In this document: positions 35,058 through 44,570 of the stretch, in pieces | Numbering within the stretch: position 1 is the first letter of the stretch | Layout of the letters: each line of letters opens with the position of its first letter | Origin: Rhodocyclaceae bacterium | Lineage (GTDB): Bacteria; Pseudomonadota; Gammaproteobacteria; Burkholderiales; Rhodocyclaceae | Assembly (NCBI GenBank): GCA_016791115.1 | Contig: JAEUNL010000004.1 | Span: forward strand, 1 to 64,000 | DNA length: 64,000 bases | Reading direction: 5' to 3' | Made by a program: the position numbers and the translations under genes | The notes under the pieces: model-generated | Told to the model about the DNA's origin: nothing | The model's database searches: none | The model's input: only the letters and a program-made list of their open reading frames with translations

Positions 35058-36107
35058 ATGTTTCTGATCGATTCCGTTGCCGACATGACCGGCAAGCGCG
35101 ACCGGGATTCCCTCGAGGTCACCGTCGCATCGGTGCTGTTCGAATTGCTCGGCTCCCGGCGCCTGGCTTTCTGGCGCACCGTCGAGCAGGGCGGCATGCG
35201 CCGGCTGCACCTGCGCGCGGGACTGCGCGCCGGGCAGCCGGTCGCGGTCTCGGCACCCGAAGCCGACTTCGACGAATTGCCGGCACTCGACTCGCGCCCC
35301 GAATTCCGCGCCTGTTTCGAAAGCGGCGCGCCGCTGCGGCTGAGCGACAGCAACAATGACATGTTCTGCCATGTCTACCCGGTCAGCGACGACCACGAGG
35401 TGATCGGCCTGCTCGAGGTTGGCCACGATGCATATCTGAACGATGAGCAGGAACGGCTGGTCGGCGGCATGTTGCGCATCTACCGCAATTACCTGGCGAT
35501 ACTCGATTACGGCGAGCACGACGAACTGACCGGCCTGCTCAATCGCAAGACCTTCGAGTCGTCATTCGAGCGCATGCTGTCGCAGGATGCCCTGCCCGAC
35601 ATGCCGGCACTGGACATCGAATGGGTGGGCCGGCGCGGCACGGCCGACCCTTACTCGCAACACTGGATCGCAGTGATCGACATCGATTTCTTCAAGCGCA
35701 TCAACGATCGATTCGGTCATTTGTACGGCGACGAAGTGCTGTTGCTGCTCGCACGGCTGATGCGTTCGACCTTTCGCACAAGCGACAAACTGTTCCGCTT
35801 CGGCGGCGAGGAGTTCGTGGTGCTGCTCGGGCGCATGACGCCGGCCGCCGTGAATGCGGTGCTGGAACGGCTGCGCACCGCGGTCGAGGCGTTCAACTTT
35901 CCGCAGGTCGGGCGCGTGACAATCAGCATCGGCTATGCGTGCGTGCCGTCCGGCGACATGCCGTCAAGCGCGTTCGATCGCGCGGACGAAGCGCTGTACT
36001 TCGCCAAGCAGAACGGCCGCAACCGCATCCAGAGCTACGAAATCCTGCTGGCGCGTGGCGCCGTCAAACAGAAGCTCGACCACTCCGGCGACGTGGAGCT
36101 TTTCTGA
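35058..36107 (+). CDS. Diguanylate cyclase (GAF-like sensor + GGDEF)
   Basis: A 349-residue cytoplasmic protein. Residues about 10-150 form a GAF-like sensory domain ending in LRIYRNYLAILDY. The catalytic domain has DELTGLLNRKTFE, IDIDFFKRINDRFGHLYGDEVL and the active site FGGEEF, one of the two functional variants. RTSD five residues before the active-site motif forms an RxxD inhibitory site, so product feedback is expected. It makes c-di-GMP from GTP. It is convergent with the hybrid kinase on the opposite strand, only six bases apart. Confidence 0.94.
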   Translation: MFLIDSVADMTGKRDRDSLEVTVASVLFELLGSRRLAFWRTVEQGGMRRLHLRAGLRAGQPVAVSAPEADFDELPALDSRPEFRACFESGAPLRLSDSNNDMFCHVYPVSDDHEVIGLLEVGHDAYLNDEQERLVGGMLRIYRNYLAILDYGEHDELTGLLNRKTFESSFERMLSQDALPDMPALDIEWVGRRGTADPYSQHWIAVIDIDFFKRINDRFGHLYGDEVLLLLARLMRSTFRTSDKLFRFGGEEFVVLLGRMTPAAVNAVLERLRTAVEAFNFPQVGRVTISIGYACVPSGDMPSSAFDRADEALYFAKQNGRNRIQSYEILLARGAVKQKLDHSGDVELF

Positions 36108-36113
36108 GCACCG

Positions 36114-38636
36114 CTATTCGGCCGCATCCGCGACCGGGAGCGCATCGGCCGTCTCCTCGATCCACTCGAGTTCCAGCAGGTCGCGCAATGCCTGCGCGAA
36201 TTCGTCGAAACGCAGTGGCTTGATGAGCACGTGATCGAACCGGAGTCCGGCCGGAAAGTCCCGCGGCGGCTGCGGAGCCGCGGCCGAAAGCAGGATCACC
36301 GGCAGGGCAGCGCCGGCACGTTCCCGCAGCAGGCGCAGGAATGTCCATCCGTCCATGACCGGCATGAACTGATCGACGATGACTGCATCGTAGGGCAAAT
36401 CGGGCTGACAGCAGGCGTCCAGCACCGATGCGACATCGTGCGATTCGGCGACCGCGAACCCCCAGCTTCCGCACAGGTCCCGCAGGAATGCCCGGTTATC
36501 GGCCATGTCATCGACAATCAGCAGGTGGCGTCGGCGCCCCTGGTGGCCGATGATGCGGGCGGAGACCGGGCGCACGACCTGCTGGCCTCCCGCCTGCAAC
36601 GCGCGCAGACGCAATGTGAAGTGAAAGCGGCTGCCGAGGCCGCGCCGGCTTTCGACTCCGATGTCGCTACCCATGCCCTGCACCAACTGGCGCGAGATCG
36701 AAAGCCCCAGCCCGAGTCCCGGCTTGGCACTCCCCGCGCCCGCACGATGGAACGGCTCGAATACGTGCGGCAGTTCGTCGGGGTCGATGCCGCATCCGTC
36801 GTCGATCACTTCGAACAGCACGTCGTGCCAATGCGCCATCTCTCCGTCGGCAAACGGCGGCCGCGGCGCATCGCCGGCGCGCGCGATGCGCAGACGCACC
36901 GTTCCTTTTTCGGTGTGGGCACAGGCATTGCGGATCAGGTTGAGCACGACCTGTGCGACGCGCTGCTCGTCTGCCAGCACGACTTCGGGCAGGCCATTCC
37001 CGAGGTCGGCCCGAAAGCGGTTGCCGTTTTCGGCGGCCATCAGCTTGGCGCTGTCGACCAAGTGTGCCGTCAGTTCGGCGAGCCGCACCGGCCGTTTGTC
37101 GAGCACCGGCCGGCGCGTCTCGGTGCGACTGTACTCGAGCACTTCGTCGATCAGGCGCAGCAGATGGGTTCCCGCCCGCTCGACGACTTCGAGCTTGCCC
37201 CCATCGCCATGTCTGCGCGATCGTCGAAGCAACTGCACATAGCCAAGAATCGTATGCAGTGGCGTGCGTAACTCGTGGCTCATCGTGGACAGGAATGCGG
37301 ATTTTGCCTCGCTTGCCTGCTCGGCTCGCGCCTTGGCTTCGCGTAATTCCGCAGTACGCGACTCGACCGCACGCATGAGTCGCGTCTGCTCGTCCTGCTG
37401 CATCTCGAACAAGCGCTGCTGCGCGGCTTCGCCACGATCGCGCACCGAACGTACATCGACATGCAATGCGTAGGCCAGCACCGCCGTGGAAACCACGAGC
37501 ACCGCGAAGGGCATGTCGCCGACGAACTCTTCGCCGGGCATCCAGCCGAGCAACTGCATGGTGCGCATGACGAGCGCGATCCAGAACAGGCCCCAGGCCG
37601 CAAGATAGCGTGCAGCTGCTTCGCGTTCCCATTGAAGGGCCATCGCAGCGGCGATCGTGAGCGCCAGACTGACCACCAGCGTTGCGCCGGCGAACCACGG
37701 CGCCGCCACGACCATCAGGGGTAGGACGCCAATTGCCGCACACGCAGCCGCCACGCCGAGCATGACCCGCGACAGCGCGCGCGAATGGCGCTGGAGGTGG
37801 AGGAACTCGCGGGCAAACATGGCATGGCAGCCAAGCCCAAGGAACAGTGCCATGTTGGGCAGGCGCCCCATCCAGTGGGCAGCATCTGCCGGCAATAGCG
37901 AGAAATGCAGTCCGTCGAGCATCATCGCGATGGAGATCCCGAACAGATGCGCCACCCCTACTGCGAGCAGCGCGGGCCGACGACGCGCACGCCATGCAAG
38001 TATGCTGAACACAACGACCAGCAGGGAAGCACCGAGCGCAAGGTACTTGAGGGTGCTCCGCAGCGTCTGATAGTCGAGCAGCGCGCCGGGCTCCCACAGC
38101 GTGAGGTCCAGCACCGTGGCGCCGCGCCCTGCAACGCGCAGGAACACCGTCTTGCGCTCGCCCGGTTCGAGCCTGAGCGGAAACAGGACGCGGCGCGACG
38201 CCAGTGGCCGCCGTTCGGCAGAAACCATCGTACCGCTTTCCATGCGCTCGACCGATCCGTCACCGGCAACGACGAACACGCGATAGGATTGCTGAAACGG
38301 ATAACCGACCTCGAACCAGCGCTCCCTAGAGGTGGAGGCGGGGTTGTGGATCGAGAAGCGGACCCAGGTCGCGCCATCGAGAAAACCGCGGCGCTCTCCG
38401 GCAAGGTCGAGCGCTTGAAACCGCGCGGCTTGATCGGCGGACCTCGCGTCGTCGATCGTCATGACGGCCTGGGGATCGCGCAGCAGTTCAATCGAATGTG
38501 CAAGCGGCTGGCGATTGCTGCCTTCGAACGACACCGGGCCGGTTGCCGCTACGGCACGCCCGCCGGCCGTGGCAACCGTCAGGACCGCGAGTACGGACAA
38601 CAATCGCAGCAGGATCAGGTGCAGAAGAGGGTTCAC
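36114..38636 (-). CDS. 7TMR-DISM hybrid sensor histidine kinase
   Basis: About 840 residues. After a signal peptide ([20 protein letters not shown]) comes a periplasmic 7TMR-DISMED2 domain ([23 protein letters not shown] and [14 protein letters not shown]), then seven membrane spans and a coiled coil ([20 protein letters not shown]). HisKA has [21 protein letters not shown], the HATPase has [10 protein letters not shown] and [13 protein letters not shown], and a C-terminal receiver has VDDMADN and the acceptor [13 protein letters not shown]. No Hpt or output domain is present, so a separate partner is needed. Start is uncertain: GTG at 38636 gives the tightest signal peptide; ATGs at 38708 and 38726 are in frame. 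Confidence 0.9.
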   Translation of the reverse strand: MNPLLHLILLRLLSVLAVLTVATAGGRAVAATGPVSFEGSNRQPLAHSIELLRDPQAVMTIDDARSADQAARFQALDLAGERRGFLDGATWVRFSIHNPASTSRERWFEVGYPFQQSYRVFVVAGDGSVERMESGTMVSAERRPLASRRVLFPLRLEPGERKTVFLRVAGRGATVLDLTLWEPGALLDYQTLRSTLKYLALGASLLVVVFSILAWRARRRPALLAVGVAHLFGISIAMMLDGLHFSLLPADAAHWMGRLPNMALFLGLGCHAMFAREFLHLQRHSRALSRVMLGVAAACAAIGVLPLMVVAAPWFAGATLVVSLALTIAAAMALQWEREAAARYLAAWGLFWIALVMRTMQLLGWMPGEEFVGDMPFAVLVVSTAVLAYALHVDVRSVRDRGEAAQQRLFEMQQDEQTRLMRAVESRTAELREAKARAEQASEAKSAFLSTMSHELRTPLHTILGYVQLLRRSRRHGDGGKLEVVERAGTHLLRLIDEVLEYSRTETRRPVLDKRPVRLAELTAHLVDSAKLMAAENGNRFRADLGNGLPEVVLADEQRVAQVVLNLIRNACAHTEKGTVRLRIARAGDAPRPPFADGEMAHWHDVLFEVIDDGCGIDPDELPHVFEPFHRAGAGSAKPGLGLGLSISRQLVQGMGSDIGVESRRGLGSRFHFTLRLRALQAGGQQVVRPVSARIIGHQGRRRHLLIVDDMADNRAFLRDLCGSWGFAVAESHDVASVLDACCQPDLPYDAVIVDQFMPVMDGWTFLRLLRERAGAALPVILLSAAAPQPPRDFPAGLRFDHVLIKPLRFDEFAQALRDLLELEWIEETADALPVADAAE

Positions 38637-38986
38637 GTGGGGCTTTCGAGGAATCCGCGTCAGGATGGTCGTTGGAACAACGTCGCCGACGACAGCGCAG
38701 TCCCGCATCAGCCCAAGCTCCACCAAACGGAGCCATCCCGGTTCAATGCAGCGCGATTCTAGGGAGGTACCCTGTTAATGAGGGTCAAAATGCGTGGCAC
38801 ACGGGTCCCATGCCACAAAGATTCACCCAATGGCCGATGGACCGGGCGACCGACCCCCAGGACATCCACCGAGGTATTGCGCCCCGAGGTAGCATGACTG
38901 CCCCACCCGGATTGGCAGCCCGGTTCGGGTTGGGCGGGATCTGCACCGTCCGGAGGCAGCCCGCCCGGGAGACAGCCGGAATTCCG
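38637..38986. other. Non-coding stretch between hybrid kinase and YkgJ gene
   Basis: About 350 bases. The first 90 may belong to the kinase if it starts at 38726. Beyond that, no start with recognised protein similarity is seen on either strand. Divergent promoters for both flanking genes presumably lie here; no clear -35/-10 pair was identified. Confidence 0.4.
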
Positions 38987-39247
38987 ATGATACGACCCTG
39001 TCGACCGGGTTGCGGTGCATGCTGCATCGCGCCCTCGATCAGCAGCCCCATGCCCGGCATGCCGAACGGCAAGCCGGCTGGCGTACCGTGCGCGAACCTT
39101 GACGCGGACATGCGCTGCATGATCTTCGGCAGCCCGCTGCGACCGGCTTGTTGTTCGGGGCTCAAGCCCTCGGACGAGATGTGCGGCAACTCGCGCACCG
39201 ATGCGATCGCGTGGCTCACGCATCTCGAGGAAGCATCGAGCCCCTGA
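38987..39247 (+). CDS. YkgJ-family cysteine cluster protein
   Basis: An 86-residue protein with the CxxxCxxCC cluster ([10 protein letters not shown]) close to the start, then [34 protein letters not shown] and a helical tail. This is the layout of the YkgJ family, thought to coordinate zinc or an iron-sulfur cluster through the eight or so cysteines. Function is unknown. The frame stays open upstream to 38498, but only the part from 38987 matches the family, and the upstream residues look non-coding. Confidence 0.8.
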   Translation: MIRPCRPGCGACCIAPSISSPMPGMPNGKPAGVPCANLDADMRCMIFGSPLRPACCSGLKPSDEMCGNSRTDAIAWLTHLEEASSP

Positions 39248-39333
39248 GGTGCCCAACCGTTCGATTCTCAGATCCTGCCGGTTTCGCGAGGCCGCCTAAT
39301 TGCCTCGCCGACAGGCTTGGAGCGGCCGGCGGG

Positions 39334-39339
39334 TATAAT
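39334..39339 (+). promoter_or_regulatory. -10 box of uppP
   Basis: TATAAT, a perfect -10 hexamer, lies 22 bases before the uppP start codon. No good -35 is seen at 16-18 bases. Confidence 0.4.
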
Positions 39340-39361
39340 CCGCGCTTTTTCGGGCCCCGCC

Positions 39362-40186
39362 ATGGACCTGCTCCTGCTTTTCAAGGCCTTCGTCCTCGGC
39401 ATCGTCGAGGGGCTGACCGAATTTCTGCCAATCTCGAGCACCGGGCATCTGATACTCGCCGGCGACCTGCTCGATTTCAACGATGACAAAGGCAAGCTGT
39501 TCGAGATCGTGATCCAGTCGGGCGCGATACTGGCAGTGTGCTGGGAATACCGCGCGAAGGTGGCCGACGTGGTCAAAGGCCTGGGCCACGACGCGGCCGC
39601 CCGACGCTTTGTGCTGAATCTGTTCGTTGCATTCCTGCCGCTCGCCGTGCTCGGCTTGGCCTTTGGCAAGACCATCAAGGCACATCTATTTCATCCGGTT
39701 CCGGTCGCCCTGGCTTTCATCGTGGGCGGGCTGTTCATACTATGGGCGGAGAAGCGCACGCACAGGATCACCGTCAACAGCGTCGACGAGATGCAATTGA
39801 CCGATGCATTGAAACTCGGCTTTGCCCAGGCGCTGGCACTGATTCCCGGAACCAGCCGCTCCGGCGCAACGATTATCGGCGGCCTGTTCTTCGGGCTTTC
39901 GCGCCGGGCGGCAACCGAGTTCAGCTTCTTCCTGGCGATTCCAACGCTCGGTGCGGCAACGGTGTATTCGCTCTACAAGGACCGGGCGCTGTTGTCTGCG
40001 GGGGATCTGCCGATGTTCGGCGTCGGTTTCGTGGCGTCCTTCATTTCGGCGTTCCTGTGCGTTCGGTGGCTGCTGCGTTACATCAGCACGCACGACTTCA
40101 CCGTGTTTGCCTGGTACCGGATTGCATTTGGCGTAGTGGTGCTGCTGACCGCGTGGACCGGCGCGGTCGACTGGTCAGTGCACTGA
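39362..40186 (+). CDS. uppP: Undecaprenyl-diphosphate phosphatase
   Basis: A 274-residue inner-membrane enzyme with about seven to eight spans. Both UppP catalytic regions are present: [20 protein letters not shown] and [33 protein letters not shown]. It recycles undecaprenyl diphosphate to the monophosphate carrier for peptidoglycan and other wall polymers. The ATG at 39362 was chosen because the conserved [16 protein letters not shown] begins there. It is convergent with the gamma-glutamyltransferase gene with only eight bases between the stops. Confidence 0.96.
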   Translation: MDLLLLFKAFVLGIVEGLTEFLPISSTGHLILAGDLLDFNDDKGKLFEIVIQSGAILAVCWEYRAKVADVVKGLGHDAAARRFVLNLFVAFLPLAVLGLAFGKTIKAHLFHPVPVALAFIVGGLFILWAEKRTHRITVNSVDEMQLTDALKLGFAQALALIPGTSRSGATIIGGLFFGLSRRAATEFSFFLAIPTLGAATVYSLYKDRALLSAGDLPMFGVGFVASFISAFLCVRWLLRYISTHDFTVFAWYRIAFGVVVLLTAWTGAVDWSVH

Positions 40187-40194
40187 CGCGGGGC

Positions 40195-41793
40195 TCAGAA
40201 CGCCGCGACACACCCGTCCGACCGCGGATCGCTGCCGCCTTCCAGCGTGCCATTTGCATGGCGGACGAGCATGCCGGCGTGCCCCATCGACTCATCGTAG
40301 GCGCCCAGCATCTCGATTTCGTGCCCGAACTCGCGCAGTCTCGATACGGTCGCCTCGGGAAAGCGGGATTCGAGCTTCAGCGTATCGGAATCCTGCCCCC
40401 AGGCACGCCCCAGGCGCCAGCGCGGTGCATCGACCGCTGCTTGCGGGTCGAGCCCGAAATTGACGTAGCGCGAGAAGATCGCCGACTGCGTCTGCGGTTG
40501 CCCGTCACCACCCATGGTGCCGAACACGACGGTGCGCCCATCGTGCAATTGGGCCAACGCGGGGTTGAGGGTGTGAAAGGGCTTGCGTCCCGGGACGAGT
40601 GCATTGAGTGCTGCAGGATCCAGCGCGAAGCTCACCCCGCGGTTCTGCCAGTTGATACCCGATTCGCCAAGCACGATGCCGCTGCCGAACTCGTGGTAGA
40701 TGCTCTGTATGCAACTGACGGCACGCCCGGCATCGTCGATGACTCCCATCCAGACCGTGTCGCCCGGACCCGGCAGCGGCGGCCACGGCGCAGCCCGGTC
40801 CGGGACAATCGATGCCGCCATGGCCCGCAAGGCGTCGGCCTCGAGAAAACCCTGCGCCTCGACCGCCATGTAGGTCGGATCGGTCACGTAGCGATTGCGG
40901 ATTGCGAACGCCTGCTTGGTCGCTTCGACGGCGAGATGCACGAACGCCGGATGGTCATGCGCAAGACCGTCGAGTCCGATTCGGTCGAGCTGGCCGAGAA
41001 TCAGGAGCGAAACCAGCCCTTGGGTCGGCGGCGGCAGGTTGAAGACCGTTCCCTTGCTGTGCGCCAACGCAAGCGGCGTGCGCCAGCGGGCGCGATGCAT
41101 GATCAGATCGTTGAGGGAGACCGGACTGCCCAGCTTCTCCAGATCGGCGGCGATGCTGCGTGCAAGGTCGCCGCGATAGAAGTCGTCCAGCCCTGCTGCG
41201 CTCAGGTGGTGCAGCGCGGCTGCCAGACGTGGTTGAACGAGGCGCTCGCCCTCCCGTGGGGCTGCGCCGCCCGGCAGAAACACGGGGGCATATCCGGGCA
41301 GGGCGCCCAATTCCGTCTGTTTCGCGGCAATGGTTCGCGCGAGGCTGCCGGACACGGGGATGCCGCGTATCGCGTAGTCGACCGCATCAGCCAGCAGGCG
41401 GGACAGCGGCAGCTTGCCGCCCATCTTGCGCGCTTCGCCCAGGGCCAACTCCCAGCCTGCGACCGTACCGGCGACGGTCAGTGCTGCCAGCGGGCCGCGG
41501 GCCGGCAGACTGCCGGATACACCCCGTTCGGCGTACCACTCGATCGAGGCACGGGACGCGGCGGCACCGCAGGCGTCGATGGCGCGCGGCGCCTCGCCCG
41601 GCACCGACACCAGCCAGAACGCATCTCCACCGATCGAGTTCATGTGCGGATAAACGACGGCGATCGTTGCGGCACACGCCACCATTGCCTCGAGCGCGTT
41701 GCCGCCCTCGCGCAGGACGGCAAGCGCGGACTGCGCTGCGAGCGCATGCGGCGCAACAGCCATGCCGCGGGTGCCACGAATCGAACGCATCAT
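40195..41793 (-). CDS. Gamma-glutamyltransferase-family protein
   Basis: A 532-residue Ntn-hydrolase. The N-terminal part has GMAVAPHALAAQSALAVLREGGNALEA and SIGGDAFWLV. The autoprocessing site is GPGDTVWMGVIDDAGRAVSCIQS, where the Thr of GDT would become the N-terminal nucleophile. The C-terminal GTMGGDGQPQTQ and GRAWGQDS complete the fold. No signal peptide is seen, so it resembles the cytoplasmic YwrD/acylase-like branch rather than secreted GGT. The substrate may be a glutamyl amide other than glutathione. A good AGGAG site precedes the ATG at 41793. Confidence 0.88.
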   Translation of the reverse strand: MMRSIRGTRGMAVAPHALAAQSALAVLREGGNALEAMVACAATIAVVYPHMNSIGGDAFWLVSVPGEAPRAIDACGAAASRASIEWYAERGVSGSLPARGPLAALTVAGTVAGWELALGEARKMGGKLPLSRLLADAVDYAIRGIPVSGSLARTIAAKQTELGALPGYAPVFLPGGAAPREGERLVQPRLAAALHHLSAAGLDDFYRGDLARSIAADLEKLGSPVSLNDLIMHRARWRTPLALAHSKGTVFNLPPPTQGLVSLLILGQLDRIGLDGLAHDHPAFVHLAVEATKQAFAIRNRYVTDPTYMAVEAQGFLEADALRAMAASIVPDRAAPWPPLPGPGDTVWMGVIDDAGRAVSCIQSIYHEFGSGIVLGESGINWQNRGVSFALDPAALNALVPGRKPFHTLNPALAQLHDGRTVVFGTMGGDGQPQTQSAIFSRYVNFGLDPQAAVDAPRWRLGRAWGQDSDTLKLESRFPEATVSRLREFGHEIEMLGAYDESMGHAGMLVRHANGTLEGGSDPRSDGCVAAF

Positions 41794-41857
41794 CGCTCCT
41801 GTCGGAACGTTTACCGTATCGCGTACCACTTTAGCGCCATTCTCGGATGGCGTCGAA

Positions 41858-42670
41858 TCACAAAGGGAAGAACAGGCCTTGCAGCATCTTCGCTGCGAGC
41901 ATGACAAGCAGCAGTGCGAAGTAGCGCTTCAACTGATTCACGGGCAAGCGGTGGGCAAGCCGGGCCCCGACCGGCGCCATCAGCATGCTCGCCGACATGA
42001 CGAACACGAGCGCCGGCAAATAGATGAATCCAATGCTGTAGGGCGGCAGGTTGGTTGCATGCAACCCGTTCCATACATAGCCGATGCTGCCGCCGATCGC
42101 GATTGGAATGCCGACCGCCGCCGATGTGCCGATCGCGGTCTGGACACGCACATTGCACCAAGTGAGGAACGGAACGGTCAGCGTACCCCCGCCGATGGCA
42201 ACCAGGGCCGACAGCGCGCCGATCAAGGTGCCGACCGAAACCATGCCGATCGTGCCAGGCAACTGGCGCGCCGGTTTGGGGCGGATGTTGACCACCATCT
42301 GCGCCGCCACATAGAGCAGGAACAACGCAAAGAACACCGCAAGCGAGCGGGAGGACACTCGGGCGGCAAGCACCGTCCCCACCATCGCGCCAAGGAGGAT
42401 GCCCGGAACGATGCGGAAGACGACCGGCCATTCCACTGCACCGTGCCGATCATGGGCACGCGCGCTCGAAACGGACGTAAAGATGATCGTCGCCATCGAC
42501 GTGCCGAGTGCGAGATGCAGGACGTGCTCGGACGCGAGGCCATGCGCGCCGAATGCCATCGCGAGCAAGGGCACCATCAGCGCCCCGCCCCCGATTCCAA
42601 ACAGGCCCGCCAGGAATCCGGCGCACAAACCGATTGCGATATAAGCGAAAATCCAGGTGGTCCAGAGCAT
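41858..42670 (-). CDS. TauE/SafE-family membrane exporter
   Basis: A 270-residue protein with eight or so membrane spans and two family repeats: IGLCAGFLAGLFGIGGGALMVPLL near the N-terminus and GALSALVAIGGGTLTVPFLTW in the middle. Members move sulfite, sulfoacetate or other organic anions across the inner membrane. The cargo here is unknown. It precedes the gamma-glutamyltransferase gene on the same strand and is divergent from the FAH-family gene. Confidence 0.88.
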   Translation of the reverse strand: MLWTTWIFAYIAIGLCAGFLAGLFGIGGGALMVPLLAMAFGAHGLASEHVLHLALGTSMATIIFTSVSSARAHDRHGAVEWPVVFRIVPGILLGAMVGTVLAARVSSRSLAVFFALFLLYVAAQMVVNIRPKPARQLPGTIGMVSVGTLIGALSALVAIGGGTLTVPFLTWCNVRVQTAIGTSAAVGIPIAIGGSIGYVWNGLHATNLPPYSIGFIYLPALVFVMSASMLMAPVGARLAHRLPVNQLKRYFALLLVMLAAKMLQGLFFPL

Positions 42671-42746
42671 GATGGTGCGTGCGAGGCAGAGCGGGGGAGT
42701 TTACCCTGCCGTGCCGCCCACCCATAACGATCCGGGAGAGCGAGTA

Positions 42747-43511
42747 ATGAAATGGTTGCGCTATCGCATCGGCGATCAAGAAGGTTTCGGTACGATCGAC
42801 GGCGACGAGATACGCGTCCACGCGGGGTCGATGTTCGAGCACCCCCGGGAGACCGGAATACGGCTGCGCCTGAGCGAAATCACCTGGCTGACGCCTTGCG
42901 TGCCGAGCAAGATGCTGGCCCTCTGGAACAACTTCAATGCGCTGGCCGAGAAGAACGGCTGGATGAAGCCACCAGAGCCTCTGTATTTCATCAAGGCGCC
43001 GAACAGCTTTGCGGCTCACGGCCAGCAGATCGTTCCGCCACCGAGTTACGACGGCCGCGTGGCATACGAGGGGGAACTCGCAATCGTTATCGGCCGGCTG
43101 ACGAAATGCGTTTCACCCGAAGAGGCCGACTCGCACATTTTCGGCTATACGTGCGCGAACGACGTGACCGCACTCGAACTGATCCAGCGCGACCCGACTT
43201 TCCCGCAATGGGTGCGCGCGAAGAGCTTCGACACCTTCGGCGTATTCGGCCCTGCAATCGAAACCGACTTTGATCCCGCGACCGCATGCGTACGCACCCG
43301 GGTTGGCGGGCGGGAGCGGCAGAATTACGCTTTATCCGACATGATGTTCGGGCCACGCGAGTTGGTATCGCGCATATCGCAAGACATGACGCTGCTACCC
43401 GGCGACGTAATTCTTTGCGGCACCTCGCTTGGCGTCATGCCAATGAAGCCCGGCAGTGCAGTGGAAGTAGAGATCGACGGGATCGGCGTGCTGGCGAACA
43501 CCTACGGCTGA
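42747..43511 (+). CDS. Fumarylacetoacetate hydrolase (FAH) family protein
   Basis: A 254-residue metal-dependent hydrolase. FAH signatures are YFIKAPNSFAAHGQ, YEGELAIVIGR (two acidic metal ligands), FGYTCANDVTA and SFDTFGVFGPAIE, ending with the GDVILCGTSLGV and PMKPGSAVEVEIDGIG motifs. Members hydrolyse or isomerise 2-oxo acids in aromatic catabolism. Substrate cannot be assigned. It is the only plus-strand gene in this catabolic/transport segment. The ATG at 42747 has GGGAGAG at a good distance. Confidence 0.9.
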   Translation: MKWLRYRIGDQEGFGTIDGDEIRVHAGSMFEHPRETGIRLRLSEITWLTPCVPSKMLALWNNFNALAEKNGWMKPPEPLYFIKAPNSFAAHGQQIVPPPSYDGRVAYEGELAIVIGRLTKCVSPEEADSHIFGYTCANDVTALELIQRDPTFPQWVRAKSFDTFGVFGPAIETDFDPATACVRTRVGGRERQNYALSDMMFGPRELVSRISQDMTLLPGDVILCGTSLGVMPMKPGSAVEVEIDGIGVLANTYG

Positions 43512-43559
43512 ATACCGGCCTCGGGCCGGCGCTCACCGGACGCGCCAGCGCCCGATTCG

Positions 43560-44570
43560 TCAGCCGAGGGACTGCACTTCGAGTCGGCCGCGCGCCGACT
43601 GAAGCGTTTGCGCGAGCAGGCTGGTCGCAGCGTAGATCGCATCGATCGTCGGTGTCGGCGTGCCGGTAATGCGTCCCAGCTCCACCACGCTGCCGACCAG
43701 CGCCTCGAGTTCCAGTGCGCGGCCGTGTTCCACGTCCTGCAGCATCGAGGTCTTGTGTGCGCCGACTGCCTCCGCACCGGCAATGCGCTTGTCGAGCGAT
43801 ATCTTGAACTCTACGCCGAGTTTTTCCGCAACCGTCTGCGCTTCGCGCATCATGTTCGCAGCCAGTTCGCGCGAACGCGGGAAACGGCAGATGTCTTCCA
43901 GCGTGGCATGTGTAAGCGCGCTGATCGGATTGAAGCTCAGGTTGCCCCACAGCTTGATCCAGATCTCGCCACGGATGTCCTTGCTCACCGGGGACTTGAA
44001 ACCGGCACGGATCATGGCCTGAGACAGCGCTTCGATACGAGGACTACGGCTGCCATCGGGTTCGCCAAGCGTGAATCGGTTGCCCTCGATGATCTTCACC
44101 ACGCCGGGCTCGACCAGTTCGGCCGCGGGGTACACGACGCTGCCGATCACCCGCTCCGCTTCGATGTTGGCAGCGATCACGCCGTCAGGGTCGACACTAC
44201 GGATCTCGCGCCCCTCGAAGGGACCGGAAAGCTTGTGGAAATACCACCACGGGACACCGTTGATCATGGTGACCACCATGGTCTCCGGGCCGAACAATGC
44301 TCGCATCGCGGGCAGCACATCGGGCACCTGGTGCGCCTTGACAGTCAGCAGCACGACGTCCTGCGGGCCGGCATCCGCCATGTTCTGAACCGCACACACC
44401 GTGGGCGCGTGCTGCTCGCTGCCGTCCTCGAGGATCAACCGGAATCCGTTCGCATTGATTGCCGCCAGATTCTTGTTGCGTGCGATGAAGGTCACCTCCT
44501 CGCCCGCAATTGCGAGTTTTGCGCCGAGGTAACCGCCGATAGCGCCGGCGCCGACGACCGCAATCTTCAT
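43560..44570 (-). CDS. Ketopantoate reductase family protein (PanE/ApbA-like)
   Basis: A 336-residue NADPH-dependent dehydrogenase. The Rossmann motif KIAVVGAGAIGGYLGAKLA, VTFIARN and LLTVKAHQVPDVL are standard. The C-terminal ApbA_C domain has EIWIKLWGNLSFNPISALTHATLEDI, containing the catalytic Lys. The family includes 2-dehydropantoate 2-reductase, but many adjacent-to-transporter paralogues reduce other 2-oxo acids. Its position with a four-base overlap to tctA suggests a catabolic role rather than pantothenate synthesis. Confidence 0.85.
   Translation of the reverse strand: MKIAVVGAGAIGGYLGAKLAIAGEEVTFIARNKNLAAINANGFRLILEDGSEQHAPTVCAVQNMADAGPQDVVLLTVKAHQVPDVLPAMRALFGPETMVVTMINGVPWWYFHKLSGPFEGREIRSVDPDGVIAANIEAERVIGSVVYPAAELVEPGVVKIIEGNRFTLGEPDGSRSPRIEALSQAMIRAGFKSPVSKDIRGEIWIKLWGNLSFNPISALTHATLEDICRFPRSRELAANMMREAQTVAEKLGVEFKISLDKRIAGAEAVGAHKTSMLQDVEHGRALELEALVGSVVELGRITGTPTPTIDAIYAATSLLAQTLQSARGRLEVQSLG

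Noticed and set aside
39538-41904. 788-codon plus-strand frame over uppP and the gamma-glutamyltransferase
   Set aside because: Both regions already have strongly recognised genes in other frames; the translation has no domain similarity.
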